Shown here: positions 32,685-41,222 of the stretch, piece after piece
Position numbering within the stretch: the first letter of the stretch is position 1
Layout of the letters: the number at the start of each line of letters is the position of its first letter
From: Pseudomonadota bacterium
Lineage (GTDB): Bacteria > Pseudomonadota > Gammaproteobacteria > Steroidobacterales > Steroidobacteraceae
Assembly (NCBI GenBank): GCA_003242685.1
Contig: QGVD01000006.1
Span: 1 to 64,000 of the forward strand
DNA: 64,000 bases
Direction of reading: 5' to 3'
Made by a program: the position numbers and the translations under genes
The notes under the pieces: model-generated
What the model saw: the letters and a program-made list of their open reading frames with translations, nothing else
What the model was told of the DNA's origin: nothing
Databases searched by the model: none

Positions 32685-34043
32685 TCAGCCGCTCAGCACC
32701 TGACCGAAGAGACCCGAGGTCTCGCTCATCCGGGACTGGAGCGCCTGCAGCTCGGTGAACTGCGCCAGATAGCGCCGGTAATAGCTGTCGAACTGCGCGT
32801 CGATCCGCGCCTGGCGCTCCGCCAGATTCTTCTGAATGCTCTGCACGCTCGCCTTGCGGGCGGCGATGAGACCTGAACCGCTCTTGAGCCACGCGTCGAG
32901 GTACTCGTCGAGCGCTCCGAGCACGCCGCTGCGGCTGGCGGTGCGCGCACTCCCGAACACGGTCTGCAGCGCGTCCGGATCGGACTCGAGGCGCGCCTCG
33001 AGACGGTCGCGATCGAGCGTGAGCCTGCCCGTGCGGTCGGCCTTGATGCCGAGGTCGACCAGGCTGAGTCCGCCGAACTCCTGCCTGATGATCTGATTGA
33101 GGCGGCTGCGCAGCGTGCGGACACCTGCATCCGTTGCCAGTGCCGCCGATGGCGTTCCCTCTTCCGCGTTGCCGACGCGCGTGAGCTCGTCGAGCACGCC
33201 CATCAGGGTATTGAACGCGTCCACGAACTTCTGGACGTTCGCCGCCGTGCCGGCCGCATCGGATGCAACGGTGAGCGTGAGCGGCGGCTCGTCGGCCGTC
33301 ATCGCGCGCGTGAACGTCACGCTCACTCCTTCGATGCCCGTGAAGGTGTTGGATGCCTGCTGCACCCGGATCCCGCCCTGGCCGCCGAGCCAGATGACGG
33401 CATCCTGCGCGGCGACGAGCTCGCGTCCGCCTTCGAATGCGCTCCGCAGCGCTCCGGACGGCAGCCCGCTCACGTCCAGACTGATCTCGCTCGCGGCACC
33501 GGTATCGCGCGCCGACAGCAGCAGGTGACTCTGCCCGCCGACCGTGACGATCGACGCGACGATCCGACCTGCGTTGTCCTCGGCCAGGTTGATGGCGCGG
33601 GCGATCTCGGCCTGCGAGAGTGAGCCGTCACCGTCCGCATCGGCGGCGAGCAGATTGACGTTGATCGCGGTGCCGTCGGCGAGCTGCACGACGAGCGGCC
33701 CGCCCGACGCGACGGGGACGGAGGGCAGATCCTCGAACACGATCTGATGGGCCGTGGCGAGCTGCTCGACGTAGAACGAGTAGGTGCCCGCTTTCGCCGC
33801 CGAGCCCGTCGTCGAGGTGGCGACATCGGACGCACTGAATGTCGTCGAGAAGCGCCGCAGACCCTCGCTGCCCGAAAGTCCGGAGAGCGCCGTCTCGAAG
33901 CTGCCGAGTGCCGACTTGAGCCTGTCGAGCGCACGCGATGTGCTCTCGGCCTGCTGCGTCCGCAGCTCGACCTGCTTGCGCGCGGCTTCCACCTGCGCGG
34001 TTGCGACCTGGTAGGCGAGCATGACGGGATCGATCTCAGCCAT
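32685..34043 (-). CDS. fliD: Filament cap protein FliD (LafB type)
   Basis: FliD caps the filament and helps flagellin fold into place. The 452-residue product has the N-terminal coiled region (QVEAARKQVELRTQQAESTS, then SALGSFETALSGL) and the FliD_C domain with TVASDAAGTAANVQKFVDAF and FNTLMGVLDELTRVG. The C-terminus forms a long helix with QARIDAQFDSYYRRYLAQFT and MSETSGLFGQVL. The length matches the family. It is the first gene of the lafBCDEFSTU-like run, 110 bp after fliJ, so a promoter probably lies in that gap; I could not identify one. Confidence 0.94.
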   Translation of the reverse strand: MAEIDPVMLAYQVATAQVEAARKQVELRTQQAESTSRALDRLKSALGSFETALSGLSGSEGLRRFSTTFSASDVATSTTGSAAKAGTYSFYVEQLATAHQIVFEDLPSVPVASGGPLVVQLADGTAINVNLLAADADGDGSLSQAEIARAINLAEDNAGRIVASIVTVGGQSHLLLSARDTGAASEISLDVSGLPSGALRSAFEGGRELVAAQDAVIWLGGQGGIRVQQASNTFTGIEGVSVTFTRAMTADEPPLTLTVASDAAGTAANVQKFVDAFNTLMGVLDELTRVGNAEEGTPSAALATDAGVRTLRSRLNQIIRQEFGGLSLVDLGIKADRTGRLTLDRDRLEARLESDPDALQTVFGSARTASRSGVLGALDEYLDAWLKSGSGLIAARKASVQSIQKNLAERQARIDAQFDSYYRRYLAQFTELQALQSRMSETSGLFGQVLSG

Positions 34044-34153
34044 GGCGAGCCCCTCGTTTATGTCGAATGACGGTCATCTCCGATCGCACGGAATCCTTCC
34101 CGGTACAAAGCGACCGTTTTCTCGCCAGACTGAAATGAAGCCCGACCATCGAT

Positions 34154-34609
34154 TCACCCGCGTCCACGGATCCAGATCTGGGAGGCCATCTCGTCCTGCG
34201 CCTTGCGCTCACGGGTTTGCCGGGCACGACGCATCCGCTCGGCGCGCCGTTCGAGGGCGAGGCGCAGCGCCTCGCGACGGCGGATGGCATTGCCGAGCGC
34301 ACGTCGTGCGACGGCCAGATCTGCCTCGTGCAGCGTCAGATCCAGACGATGGAGGTCGGCGAGCCGCATCACGTTCTGCCTGTAGTCGCCGCGGTTGCGG
34401 GAAACCGCCGGCGAGACCAGCCCGTCGGACCCAGCGACCCGCGCGCTCGGTCCGGTGCTCGCGGAGAGCTCCTGCAGTCGCGCGAGATTCGCGCGATACC
34501 GCGCGCTCACGCGCTCCCGCGCGGCGACGTCGGCGCCGAGACGCTCCACTTCGCGTTCGCGAAGGTCGAGGAGGCGATCGAGGCCCGAGGGCGAACGCGC
34601 CCGCTTCAT
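34154..34609 (-). CDS. fliJ: Flagellar export protein FliJ
   Basis: FliJ is the central coiled-coil stalk of the export ATPase. The 151-residue product is almost wholly helical and charged: LDRLLDLREREVERLGADVA, ARERVSARYRANLARLQEL and RREALRLALERRAERMRRAR. The FliJ family is weakly conserved, but size, coiled-coil character and the 4-bp overlap with fliI make the call secure. It ends the fliEFGHIJ group. Confidence 0.88.
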   Translation of the reverse strand: MKRARSPSGLDRLLDLREREVERLGADVAARERVSARYRANLARLQELSASTGPSARVAGSDGLVSPAVSRNRGDYRQNVMRLADLHRLDLTLHEADLAVARRALGNAIRRREALRLALERRAERMRRARQTRERKAQDEMASQIWIRGRG

Positions 34610-35916
34610 GCCATCAGCTCCTCGAGCCGCGCGACGGTCTCCGCAAGCGGTGCGGCCTCGCGCGTGCCCTGGTGGAGAAACGCCTCGATGCGCGGATAGA
34701 GCTCGACCGCGCGGTCGGTTTCGGGATCGGACCCCTGCACATAGGCACCGAGCGGCAGCAGCTCTCTCACCTGTTCATAGCGCGCGACGAGTGCAGTCAG
34801 TCGGCGCGCGGCCCGCTGATGCTCCGGCGTCGTCACCAGCGCCATGCAGCGGCTGATCGATTTCAGGATGTCGATCGCGGGGTAGTGCCCCCGCTCGGCG
34901 AGCTCGCGCGTCAGCACGATGTGACCGTCGAGAATCGCGCGGGCGGTGTCGACCACCGGATCCTGCTGGTCGTCGCCTTCGGCGAGCACCGTGTAGATCG
35001 CACTCATGCTGCCGCGCTCGTTCTCGCCGTTTCCGGCGGTCTCGATGAGCTGCGGCATCAGCGTGAACACCGACGGCGGGTAGCCGCGCGTGGCGGGCGG
35101 CTCACCGAGCGCGAGCGCAACCTCCCGCCGCGCCATCGCATACCGGGTGAGCGAGTCGACCAGCAGCAGCACGTCGAGACCCTGATCGCGGAAGTACACC
35201 GCGATCGAGTGGCAGAGCTCCGTGGCGCGCAGTCGCATGAGGGGCGACTCGTCCGCCGGGGCGACCACGACCACCGCCCGCTTCAATCCCTCCTCGCCCA
35301 GCGAGAGATCGACGAACTCCCGCACTTCGCGGCCGCGCTCACCGATCAGACCGACGACGATGACATCGGCCCGCGTGTTGCGCGTGATCAGGCCGAGCAG
35401 CACGCTCTTGCCGACGCCGCTGCCCGCCATCAGCCCGACGCGCTGACCCTTGCCGAGCGTGAGCACGCCGTTGATCGCGCGTACGCCGACGTCGAGCGGC
35501 TCGCGCACCGGCTTCTTGCGCAGGGGATTGACACGCGGCGGCTGCGGCTCGAGCACGTGTTCCCCGTCCAGCCTGCCGCGACCGTCAACCGGCTCGCCGA
35601 GACCGTTCACGATGCGCCCGAGCCAGGACGGTCCGATGCGCAGCTCCTCGTGCTCGAGCTGAGGCAGCACGCGCGCACCGGTGGCGAGCCCTTCGGGACT
35701 CTTGAAGGGCATGAGATAGGAGACGTCTTCTCTGAACCCGACGACCTGCGCGTCGAGCCAGGCACCCGAAGCGGTCTCGATCCGGCAGCGCTGCCCGGTG
35801 TGAAGCGCGCAGCCGATGCTCTCGAGCAGAACACCGGACGCGCCGACGAGACGCCCGGTGGGCGTCGCCACCGGCACCGAACCGAGCTCGAGTCTGCGCA
35901 GGACGTCGCTGATCAC
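34606..35916 (-). CDS. fliI: Flagellar export ATPase FliI
   Basis: FliI is the hexameric ATPase of the flagellar export apparatus. The 436-residue product has Walker A AGSGVGKS (residues 164-171), preceded by GQRVGLM, and the Walker B region LLLVDSLTRYAMARREVALA. An early GRIVNGLGEPVDGRG segment is typical. The start is GTG at 35916, which overlaps the fliH stop as GTGA and has AGGAGG six bases upstream. The longer open frame runs back into fliH. fliJ overlaps its end by 4 bp. Confidence 0.96.
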   Translation of the reverse strand: MISDVLRRLELGSVPVATPTGRLVGASGVLLESIGCALHTGQRCRIETASGAWLDAQVVGFREDVSYLMPFKSPEGLATGARVLPQLEHEELRIGPSWLGRIVNGLGEPVDGRGRLDGEHVLEPQPPRVNPLRKKPVREPLDVGVRAINGVLTLGKGQRVGLMAGSGVGKSVLLGLITRNTRADVIVVGLIGERGREVREFVDLSLGEEGLKRAVVVVAPADESPLMRLRATELCHSIAVYFRDQGLDVLLLVDSLTRYAMARREVALALGEPPATRGYPPSVFTLMPQLIETAGNGENERGSMSAIYTVLAEGDDQQDPVVDTARAILDGHIVLTRELAERGHYPAIDILKSISRCMALVTTPEHQRAARRLTALVARYEQVRELLPLGAYVQGSDPETDRAVELYPRIEAFLHQGTREAAPLAETVARLEELMA

Positions 35917-36599
35917 CGCGCGGCCTCCTGGTCCGGAGTCGGCGGCTGGAGCTGCACCGCGATCTGCTCCATGCAAGCCGCGAGACGCTGACGACATCCG
36001 GCGTCGGCCTCGTGGCTCCCCGCCCTGATACGGCACTCCCCGGACTCGAGCCGCGGATCCACGACGAGCTTCCAGTGCTTCGCGCGCACCGGGTCGAGAT
36101 CGCGGATGCGCTCGTAGTCGTCCGATGCGAGAAACACCTCGATGCCGGAATCCGACGCGTGCGGCATGGATGCCAGCGTCTCATCGATCAGCGCGACGAG
36201 CTGCGCCGGCTGCAGCGTCAGCTCGCGCCGGATTACCTGGCGCGCCACCTTCGCGACGAGATCCACGACTTCTCTGCGCAACGCCGCCTGGTAGTCCTCC
36301 TGCAGCTTGCGCAGGCTCTCGAGCATGGCGTCGACGGGCGAGGCGATACCTTCGAATCGTGCCCGCGCTTCGCGCAGGCCCTCCTCCAGTCCCTGACGCC
36401 GGCCTTCCGCATGGCCCTCGGCACGGCCGGCCTCGAAACCGCTCGCGTGTCCTTCGCGGTAGCCTCGTTCCATGCCGATCCGGTAATCGGCTGCGGACGG
36501 AGCGGACCCGCGCGCCGGCACGCCGGACTGCCCCGTGCTTCCCGCGAGCTCGGCGACCCGCGGAAAGCGGTGCGGCCGCCATCGCAGCTTCGCCGTCAT
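35913..36599 (-). CDS. fliH: Flagellar export stator FliH
   Basis: FliH links the export ATPase to the basal body C-ring. The 228-residue product has the family's glycine-repeat helix (GYREGHASGFEAGRAEGHAE, then GRRQGLEEGLREARA), followed by LRREVVDLVAKVARQVIRRE. The C-terminal half resembles V-ATPase subunit E. A Trp/Pro-containing N-terminus (LRWRPHRFPR) precedes it, as in other FliH proteins. It overlaps fliG and fliI by 4 bp each. Confidence 0.94.
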   Translation of the reverse strand: MTAKLRWRPHRFPRVAELAGSTGQSGVPARGSAPSAADYRIGMERGYREGHASGFEAGRAEGHAEGRRQGLEEGLREARARFEGIASPVDAMLESLRKLQEDYQAALRREVVDLVAKVARQVIRRELTLQPAQLVALIDETLASMPHASDSGIEVFLASDDYERIRDLDPVRAKHWKLVVDPRLESGECRIRAGSHEADAGCRQRLAACMEQIAVQLQPPTPDQEAAR

Positions 36600-37600
36600 T
36601 CGACCACCGCCTCCGCGAAGAGCTGCAGATCGATCTCACCCGCATCGGCGAGCCGCTTCACCACGTCCATGATCTCGCGCCGCGCCTGCTCGATCCGGCT
36701 GCGCGGCAGCGGCCCCGTGCGCCGCATGAGCTCCTCCAGACTGTCGATCTGTCGGCGGGGCATCGGGCGCAGAATCGCCTCGCGCAGCGCGGGCTCCGCA
36801 CCCTTGAGCGCGACCGCCCACTGCTCGAGCGGCACCGCATCGACGATGCGCTGGAGCGTCGGTTCGGTCTGACGCGACAACAGGTAGAAGTCGTACATGC
36901 TGCGTTCGATCTGCTCCGCCGTCGACGTGTCCAGATCGCGCAGACGCTCGACCAGGCGCGCGCCCGTATCGGGGAGCCGGTTGAGAATCTCGGCCACCTG
37001 GCGCGCCCCGGACACGCTGGTGCCCTGCAGGTCGAGGTTCTGGAGGAAACGGTCCACGAGCTCCTCGAGCTCGGAGAGCAGCTCGCGGTCCACCTCGGTG
37101 AGCTTCGCCATGTGAAGCAGCACCGCCTCGCGGTTCTCGGCGGGCAGCGCGGCGATGACCTCGCTCGCAAGCCCCGGCGGCAGGAACGCGAGGAACACGC
37201 TCTGCATGCGCACGTGCTCCTGGCTGATGCATTCCGCGAGCCACCTGGGTGAAGCCCACTGCAGCCGCGCGAGCTTCGGGCGGATCGCGTCACCGTAGAT
37301 GCTGTTCAGAACGCTGCGGGCGATGTCGGAACCGAACGCGATATCGAGCGAACGCTGCAGGAACGAGCGCGATGCGCCGTGCACGCCGCTCTGCTCGCGG
37401 TAGTCGTCGAAGAACCGCTGCAGGGAGTTCCTGACCGCATCGACCTTGATGCCGCTCAGGCGCGACATCACGCCGGTCACCTCCAGCAGCTCCTCGCGCG
37501 ACAGGCAGCGCAGGACGGCCGCCGCCGGCTCCTCTCCCATGCTGAGCAGCACGATGGCGGCCTGCTCCAGCCGGTTGGACTGACTGGTCGGTTGCGTCAT
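36596..37600 (-). CDS. fliG: Flagellar motor switch protein FliG
   Basis: FliG is the rotor protein that the stator pushes. The 334-residue product has an N-terminal FliF-binding domain (EQAAIVLLSMGEEPAAAVLR), a middle domain where the usual EHPQ is EHVR (SQEHVRMQSVFLAFLPPGLA), and a C-terminal torque domain. By alignment with remembered E. coli FliG, the torque residues are Lys in VALKGAEPALRE, Arg in MPRR and Glu-Glu in SLEELM, replacing Asp-Asp. I used the ATG at 37600, overlapping the fliF stop by one base; a GTG five codons earlier is possible. Confidence 0.95.
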   Translation of the reverse strand: MTQPTSQSNRLEQAAIVLLSMGEEPAAAVLRCLSREELLEVTGVMSRLSGIKVDAVRNSLQRFFDDYREQSGVHGASRSFLQRSLDIAFGSDIARSVLNSIYGDAIRPKLARLQWASPRWLAECISQEHVRMQSVFLAFLPPGLASEVIAALPAENREAVLLHMAKLTEVDRELLSELEELVDRFLQNLDLQGTSVSGARQVAEILNRLPDTGARLVERLRDLDTSTAEQIERSMYDFYLLSRQTEPTLQRIVDAVPLEQWAVALKGAEPALREAILRPMPRRQIDSLEELMRRTGPLPRSRIEQARREIMDVVKRLADAGEIDLQLFAEAVVE

Positions 37601-39267
37601 TACTTCTGAACCCACTGTCTCACCACTTCAGCCACGCGCTCGGGCTCCTTCGCCGCGAGCGCCTTCAGGTGATCGACCATTACGTCGACGGGTGAACCCG
37701 GCGGCGGCAGGTCGTAGTCCTCGAGAAGCTGACCGACCGGTGCCGCGCCCTGCGGGGCGGCGACGCTCGCGACGCGCGGCGAATTGCCCGGCAGGCTCTG
37801 CGTCCCGGGGGCGGCGAGAGCGGGCTCATGCGCACGGAGCAGCTCGCCGGACACTTCGACCCGCTTCTGCGCGAGCCGCAACAGCGGACGAACGATCAGC
37901 CAGTAGATCAGCAGGGCGGCCAGCGCGTAGAACACCCAGCGGCCGACCACGAGCAGGTTTTCGGGTTGCTTCCACCAGATCGGCACGACCGGCGTCGGCG
38001 CCTCGGGGAACGGAAGCGAGGACACGACGAGGCTGTCACCGCGCTCGGTATCGATGCCGAGCCCGCTGCGCAGAATGCGCTCGATGTCGGCGAGCTGCTC
38101 CGCAGTCCACGTTCCACCGCCGCCCGGTGCGGCTTTGTCGTTGAGCACAACGGCGACGCCGAGGCGATGCAGCTTTCCGCGGCTGCGTTCGATCTGCGTG
38201 ATGGTGCGGTCGTAGGCGTACTGACGCGTGGTGGCGTTGCGCTGCGTACCGGTGATCTCGGTCCCGGTCCCGTCCTCCGCTTCGGAAGACTCGGTCGTTC
38301 TCGCGATCGCGATCGGCCGGTTGCTGAGCGAACCCGGCACACCGAGCGCGAGCGGATCGCGGTCGATCTCGGCGCGCGTCGCTTCGCTCGTCAGCCGGGG
38401 CGTATCACCGTACTGCTCCCGCGTCTCGCGAATGCGATCGTTGTCCACCTCGGCGGTGACACTGACCCTGAAGTTACCCACGCCCACGACCGGCGTGAGC
38501 AGATCGTGCACGTTGCGGCGCGTCTCTTCCTGGTATCGCCGCGCGAGGTCGCTCACATGACTGGCTTCGACGCCGTCCGTGGTGTCGATGCGCGCCGAGA
38601 GCAGACGTCCGGCCTGATCGACCAGCGTGACGCGCGACGGGTCGAGGCTCGCCACGCTGCCGGAGACCAGCTTTACGATCGCCGCGATGTGCTCCGGCTC
38701 GAGCTCGCGACCCGGCCTGAGCCGCAGCACGACCGACGCGGAGCTCTTGTTCCCGTCGTCGATCACGAACGATGTCGACCTCTCGAGCGACAGGTGCACG
38801 CGCGCCGACTCCACCGCATCGAGCGTCATGATGCTGCGGGCGAGCTCGCCCTCGAGGCCGCGACGGAACCGCACGTCCTGCACGAACTGGCTCACGCCGA
38901 ACGGATCGTTGCGGTCCATGAGCTCGAGCCCCGCGGGCAGCTTGGCCACCACGCCGCGGGATGCGAGCAGCATGCGGACCTCGCCGAGCCGCTCCTCCGG
39001 CACGAGCACCTGTCCGCTCTCGGGATGAATCCGATAAGCGATGCCGGCGCCGTCGAGCACGCTCATCATGGCCGCGGAATCCACGTCCTCGCGGGCGCCG
39101 AAGACCGGCTTGTACGAGGCCTGGTCGCGCCACATGTACAGCATCACGAGCGCGGTGATGCAGACCGCGAGGAACACCAGGGGCGCGAGGCTTCGCAACA
39201 GCTCAGGCCGCAGGAGCCGAGCGCCGCCGCGCCGCAGGCGCGCAGCGAAGGGTTTCAGCGAATCCAT
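37600..39267 (-). CDS. fliF: MS-ring protein FliF
   Basis: FliF forms the MS-ring in the inner membrane. The 555-residue product has a first membrane segment at residues about 29-46 (LAPLVFLAVCITALVML), the ring-building motif region YKPVFG then PEERLGEVRMLLASRG, and DPFGVSQFVQDVRFRRGLEG. A second membrane segment lies near residue 440 (WVFYALAALLIYWLIV). The C-terminus KALAAKEPERVAEVVRQWVQ is the FliG-binding tail. It is 22 bp after fliE and overlaps fliG. Confidence 0.96.
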   Translation of the reverse strand: MDSLKPFAARLRRGGARLLRPELLRSLAPLVFLAVCITALVMLYMWRDQASYKPVFGAREDVDSAAMMSVLDGAGIAYRIHPESGQVLVPEERLGEVRMLLASRGVVAKLPAGLELMDRNDPFGVSQFVQDVRFRRGLEGELARSIMTLDAVESARVHLSLERSTSFVIDDGNKSSASVVLRLRPGRELEPEHIAAIVKLVSGSVASLDPSRVTLVDQAGRLLSARIDTTDGVEASHVSDLARRYQEETRRNVHDLLTPVVGVGNFRVSVTAEVDNDRIRETREQYGDTPRLTSEATRAEIDRDPLALGVPGSLSNRPIAIARTTESSEAEDGTGTEITGTQRNATTRQYAYDRTITQIERSRGKLHRLGVAVVLNDKAAPGGGGTWTAEQLADIERILRSGLGIDTERGDSLVVSSLPFPEAPTPVVPIWWKQPENLLVVGRWVFYALAALLIYWLIVRPLLRLAQKRVEVSGELLRAHEPALAAPGTQSLPGNSPRVASVAAPQGAAPVGQLLEDYDLPPPGSPVDVMVDHLKALAAKEPERVAEVVRQWVQK

Positions 39268-39289
39268 CTACGATGGTTTCCGCCGGGCC

Positions 39290-39622
39290 TTACAGCGGGA
39301 GCTTCAGGAGATCGTCGAGCGCGCCGACGACCTTGTTACGCACCTGCATCAGCATCGCGAACGACAGACTCGCCTCCTGGCTCGCGAGCATGGCACCCAC
39401 CAGGTCGTCGCTGCGGCCGCTGTCGACGTCCGCCATCTTCTGTGCAGCGATCTGGTCTTTCTCGTTGACGCCGTAGATGGCCTGCTTGAAGGCCTCTCCG
39501 AAGCTGACGGCGCCATCGTCATCCGTGATCGGCGATCCGGCCGCTGCGCGCGTCGTGGAAAGTGAGAGTGTCTGTGCGTCCGCCTCGATCCTGGCGAGAA
39601 CACTGCCGATGGAAGAGTTCAT
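39290..39622 (-). CDS. fliE: MS-ring/rod junction protein FliE
   Basis: FliE links the MS-ring to the rod. The 110-residue product has the conserved VSFGEAFKQAIYGVNEKDQI, then DLVGAMLASQEASLSFAMLM and the final QVRNKVVGALDDLLKLPL. I set the start at the ATG at 39622 (MNSSIGSVLA); the much longer open frame upstream has no flagellar character. It leads the fliEFGHIJ group and faces fliM across a 298-bp gap. Confidence 0.95.
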   Translation of the reverse strand: MNSSIGSVLARIEADAQTLSLSTTRAAAGSPITDDDGAVSFGEAFKQAIYGVNEKDQIAAQKMADVDSGRSDDLVGAMLASQEASLSFAMLMQVRNKVVGALDDLLKLPL

Positions 39623-39920
39623 AACCTGAGTCACACCTGTCCTCGCAAAGTACAGGTCGCCTCCGTTTTCGGCGTCGCAGCGGATAAGTTGAGGTCGCAG
39701 CGTCATATCGTGACTCGCCTCACACCGACCGATCTGCGCGCCACCGCGCTGCGCGATTGTGTGATGCAGATCCTTCCCGCCTGGCGCACAGACACACGTC
39801 GCACACGCGTGCGCGTCCCGGGCTCGACGAGCTCCGGCATGTTGCATAACGCGCTAAAGATTTGCCCCGCGGTCACGATACAGCTCGCGTTGACATCGAT
39901 TGCGGCGCTCTGCATTGACA
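39623..39920. promoter_or_regulatory. Divergent fliE/fliM intergenic region
   Basis: This 298-bp non-coding gap must hold the promoters of both the fliEFGHIJ and fliMNPQR-flhBA groups. It is less GC-rich than its surroundings (for example GTTGCATAACGCGCTAAAG). In known lateral clusters the sigma-54 activator gene lafK lies here; no such gene is present. I found no convincing sigma-54 (GG-N10-GC) or sigma-28 box. A TTGACA at 39890 is too close to the fliM start for an ordinary promoter. Confidence 0.6.
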
Positions 39921-40832
39921 ATGTCGAAGTCTGAACGTCCGGCGTACCGGACTCATCAGATCCTGGATCCACGAACGCTCGGCCGTCCCGTGCATCTGCT
40001 GGGTCGGTTCACCGATCAGTTGCGGCTCGATCTCGGCGAGGAGCTGCAGGCACGGTTCAACCGTCGCTATCGCGCGGCGTTCAGGATTCGCGAGGTGGTT
40101 CCCGATGCGGAACCGCCTGCGACTCGCTGGCTGGCGTACGACACGCGAGCCGGCCGTATGGACTTCGCCATCACGCGGAAGCTCCTTCTCTGCTTTCTCG
40201 ACTACCGCCTCGGGGTCGCGCCGGAAGGAACGCACTCGCCGGCGAGTGACGGACCTCTAAACGATGCCGAGCACCCGGCGGGTTCCGACCGGCGCGAGAC
40301 CGCAACCGAGGAGAGAATGGCAACTGCGCTCGGCAGACATTTCGCAGGCCGCGTGGCCGAGCGAATTGAAGCGCTGCACGGCGCCGGCGACGCGGGCGCT
40401 TCCGGCGAGCGGCCGGTGCAGCTCGTTTCGTCGGGCAGCGTGCCTGCAGCCGACGGTGCCTGGACGCTGCGCATCGGGATCTTCGAGGAAGCGCGCGGGA
40501 TCGACGGCATGCTCTGGATCCGGCTGGACGAGCGCGCCTTCGATCACCTGCTCGACGGCCTCGCTCCCGCCCGGGCGAGCACTCCCCTGCAGAAGTTCCT
40601 CGGCGTGTCGGCCGGCGAGCCCTTCGCCTCGCGCCTGCGGATCCAGCTCGGTGTCCGGCTGGTGGAACAGGAGGTCACCGTCGGAAACGTGATCGATCTG
40701 CGCCCCGGCGATGTCCTGCCGATACGCATGGGCCCTGCGGACGTGCTCGTCGGCGATTCCCGACTGTTTACCGCCAGAGTCGCCGAACACAAGGGCCGGC
40801 TCTGCCTGACCTCATTCGAAGATGCGGAGTGA
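39921..40832 (+). CDS. fliM: FliM-type motor switch protein, atypical N-terminus
   Basis: FliM links FliG to FliN in the C-ring. The 303-residue product ends in a SpoA domain (LRIQLGVRLVEQEVTVGNVI, then LRPGDVLPIRMGPADVLVGD), and the middle part fits FliM loosely (WIRLDERAFDHLL). The first 20 residues (MSKSERPAYRTHQILDPRTL) lack the LSQAEIDALL-like peptide that binds CheY-P in ordinary FliM, and the protein is somewhat short. The ATG at 39921 has no clear ribosome site; a TTG at 39900 is an alternative. It is 3 bp before fliN and matches lfiM by position. Confidence 0.82.
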   Translation: MSKSERPAYRTHQILDPRTLGRPVHLLGRFTDQLRLDLGEELQARFNRRYRAAFRIREVVPDAEPPATRWLAYDTRAGRMDFAITRKLLLCFLDYRLGVAPEGTHSPASDGPLNDAEHPAGSDRRETATEERMATALGRHFAGRVAERIEALHGAGDAGASGERPVQLVSSGSVPAADGAWTLRIGIFEEARGIDGMLWIRLDERAFDHLLDGLAPARASTPLQKFLGVSAGEPFASRLRIQLGVRLVEQEVTVGNVIDLRPGDVLPIRMGPADVLVGDSRLFTARVAEHKGRLCLTSFEDAE

Positions 40833-40835
40833 CAG

Positions 40836-41222
40836 ATGAGCGATCCAGAGACTGGTTCTGCGGATTCCCTGCTGGCCGAGTTCCGGGAAGCACTAGACGA
40901 GGATTCCGCCGGCAAACCGACGGATGACGCGGCGAAGGCTGGCACGTCCGCGCGTGCCGCGCGCCGTGACTTCACGCAGATGATGCGCCGGATTCCCGTG
41001 ACTCTGACGCTCGAGGTCGGCTCGGCCCGGATCACGCTGCAGGAGCTCGCCCGGCTCGAACCCAACAGCGTCGTCGAGCTCGACGCTCTCGCGGGAGATC
41101 CGCTGGTCATAAAGGTGAACGGCACGCCGATCGGACGCGCCGAGGTCGTGGTCTCCGGCGAGAACTACGGGCTGCGCGTCCTCGACCTCATCGAGCTCGA
41201 TCTCGACTCGCTCGCGACATGA
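40836..41222 (+). CDS. fliN: Motor switch protein FliN
   Basis: FliN completes the C-ring. The 128-residue product has an acidic, variable N-terminal part and a SpoA domain: RRIPVTLTLEVGSARITLQE, LARLEPNSVVELDALAGDPL and VKVNGTPIGRAEVVVSG-like sequence, ending YGLRVLDLIELDLDSLAT. The length is typical. Three bases separate it from fliM, and it overlaps fliP by 4 bp. Confidence 0.94.
   Translation: MSDPETGSADSLLAEFREALDEDSAGKPTDDAAKAGTSARAARRDFTQMMRRIPVTLTLEVGSARITLQELARLEPNSVVELDALAGDPLVIKVNGTPIGRAEVVVSGENYGLRVLDLIELDLDSLAT

Noticed and set aside
34044..34153. Sigma-28 promoter for the fliD operon
   Set aside because: No TAAAGTTT-like box at the right distance from a GCCGATAA-like box.
39890..39918. 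TTGACA with a 17-bp spacer as a sigma-70 promoter for fliM
   Set aside because: The -10 (CATTGA) is poor and transcription would start inside the fliM coding region.
39623..39920. Sigma-54 promoter between fliE and fliM
   Set aside because: One GC-N10-CC spacing occurs near 39717-39730, but the rest of the consensus (TGGCAC, TTGC) does not match.
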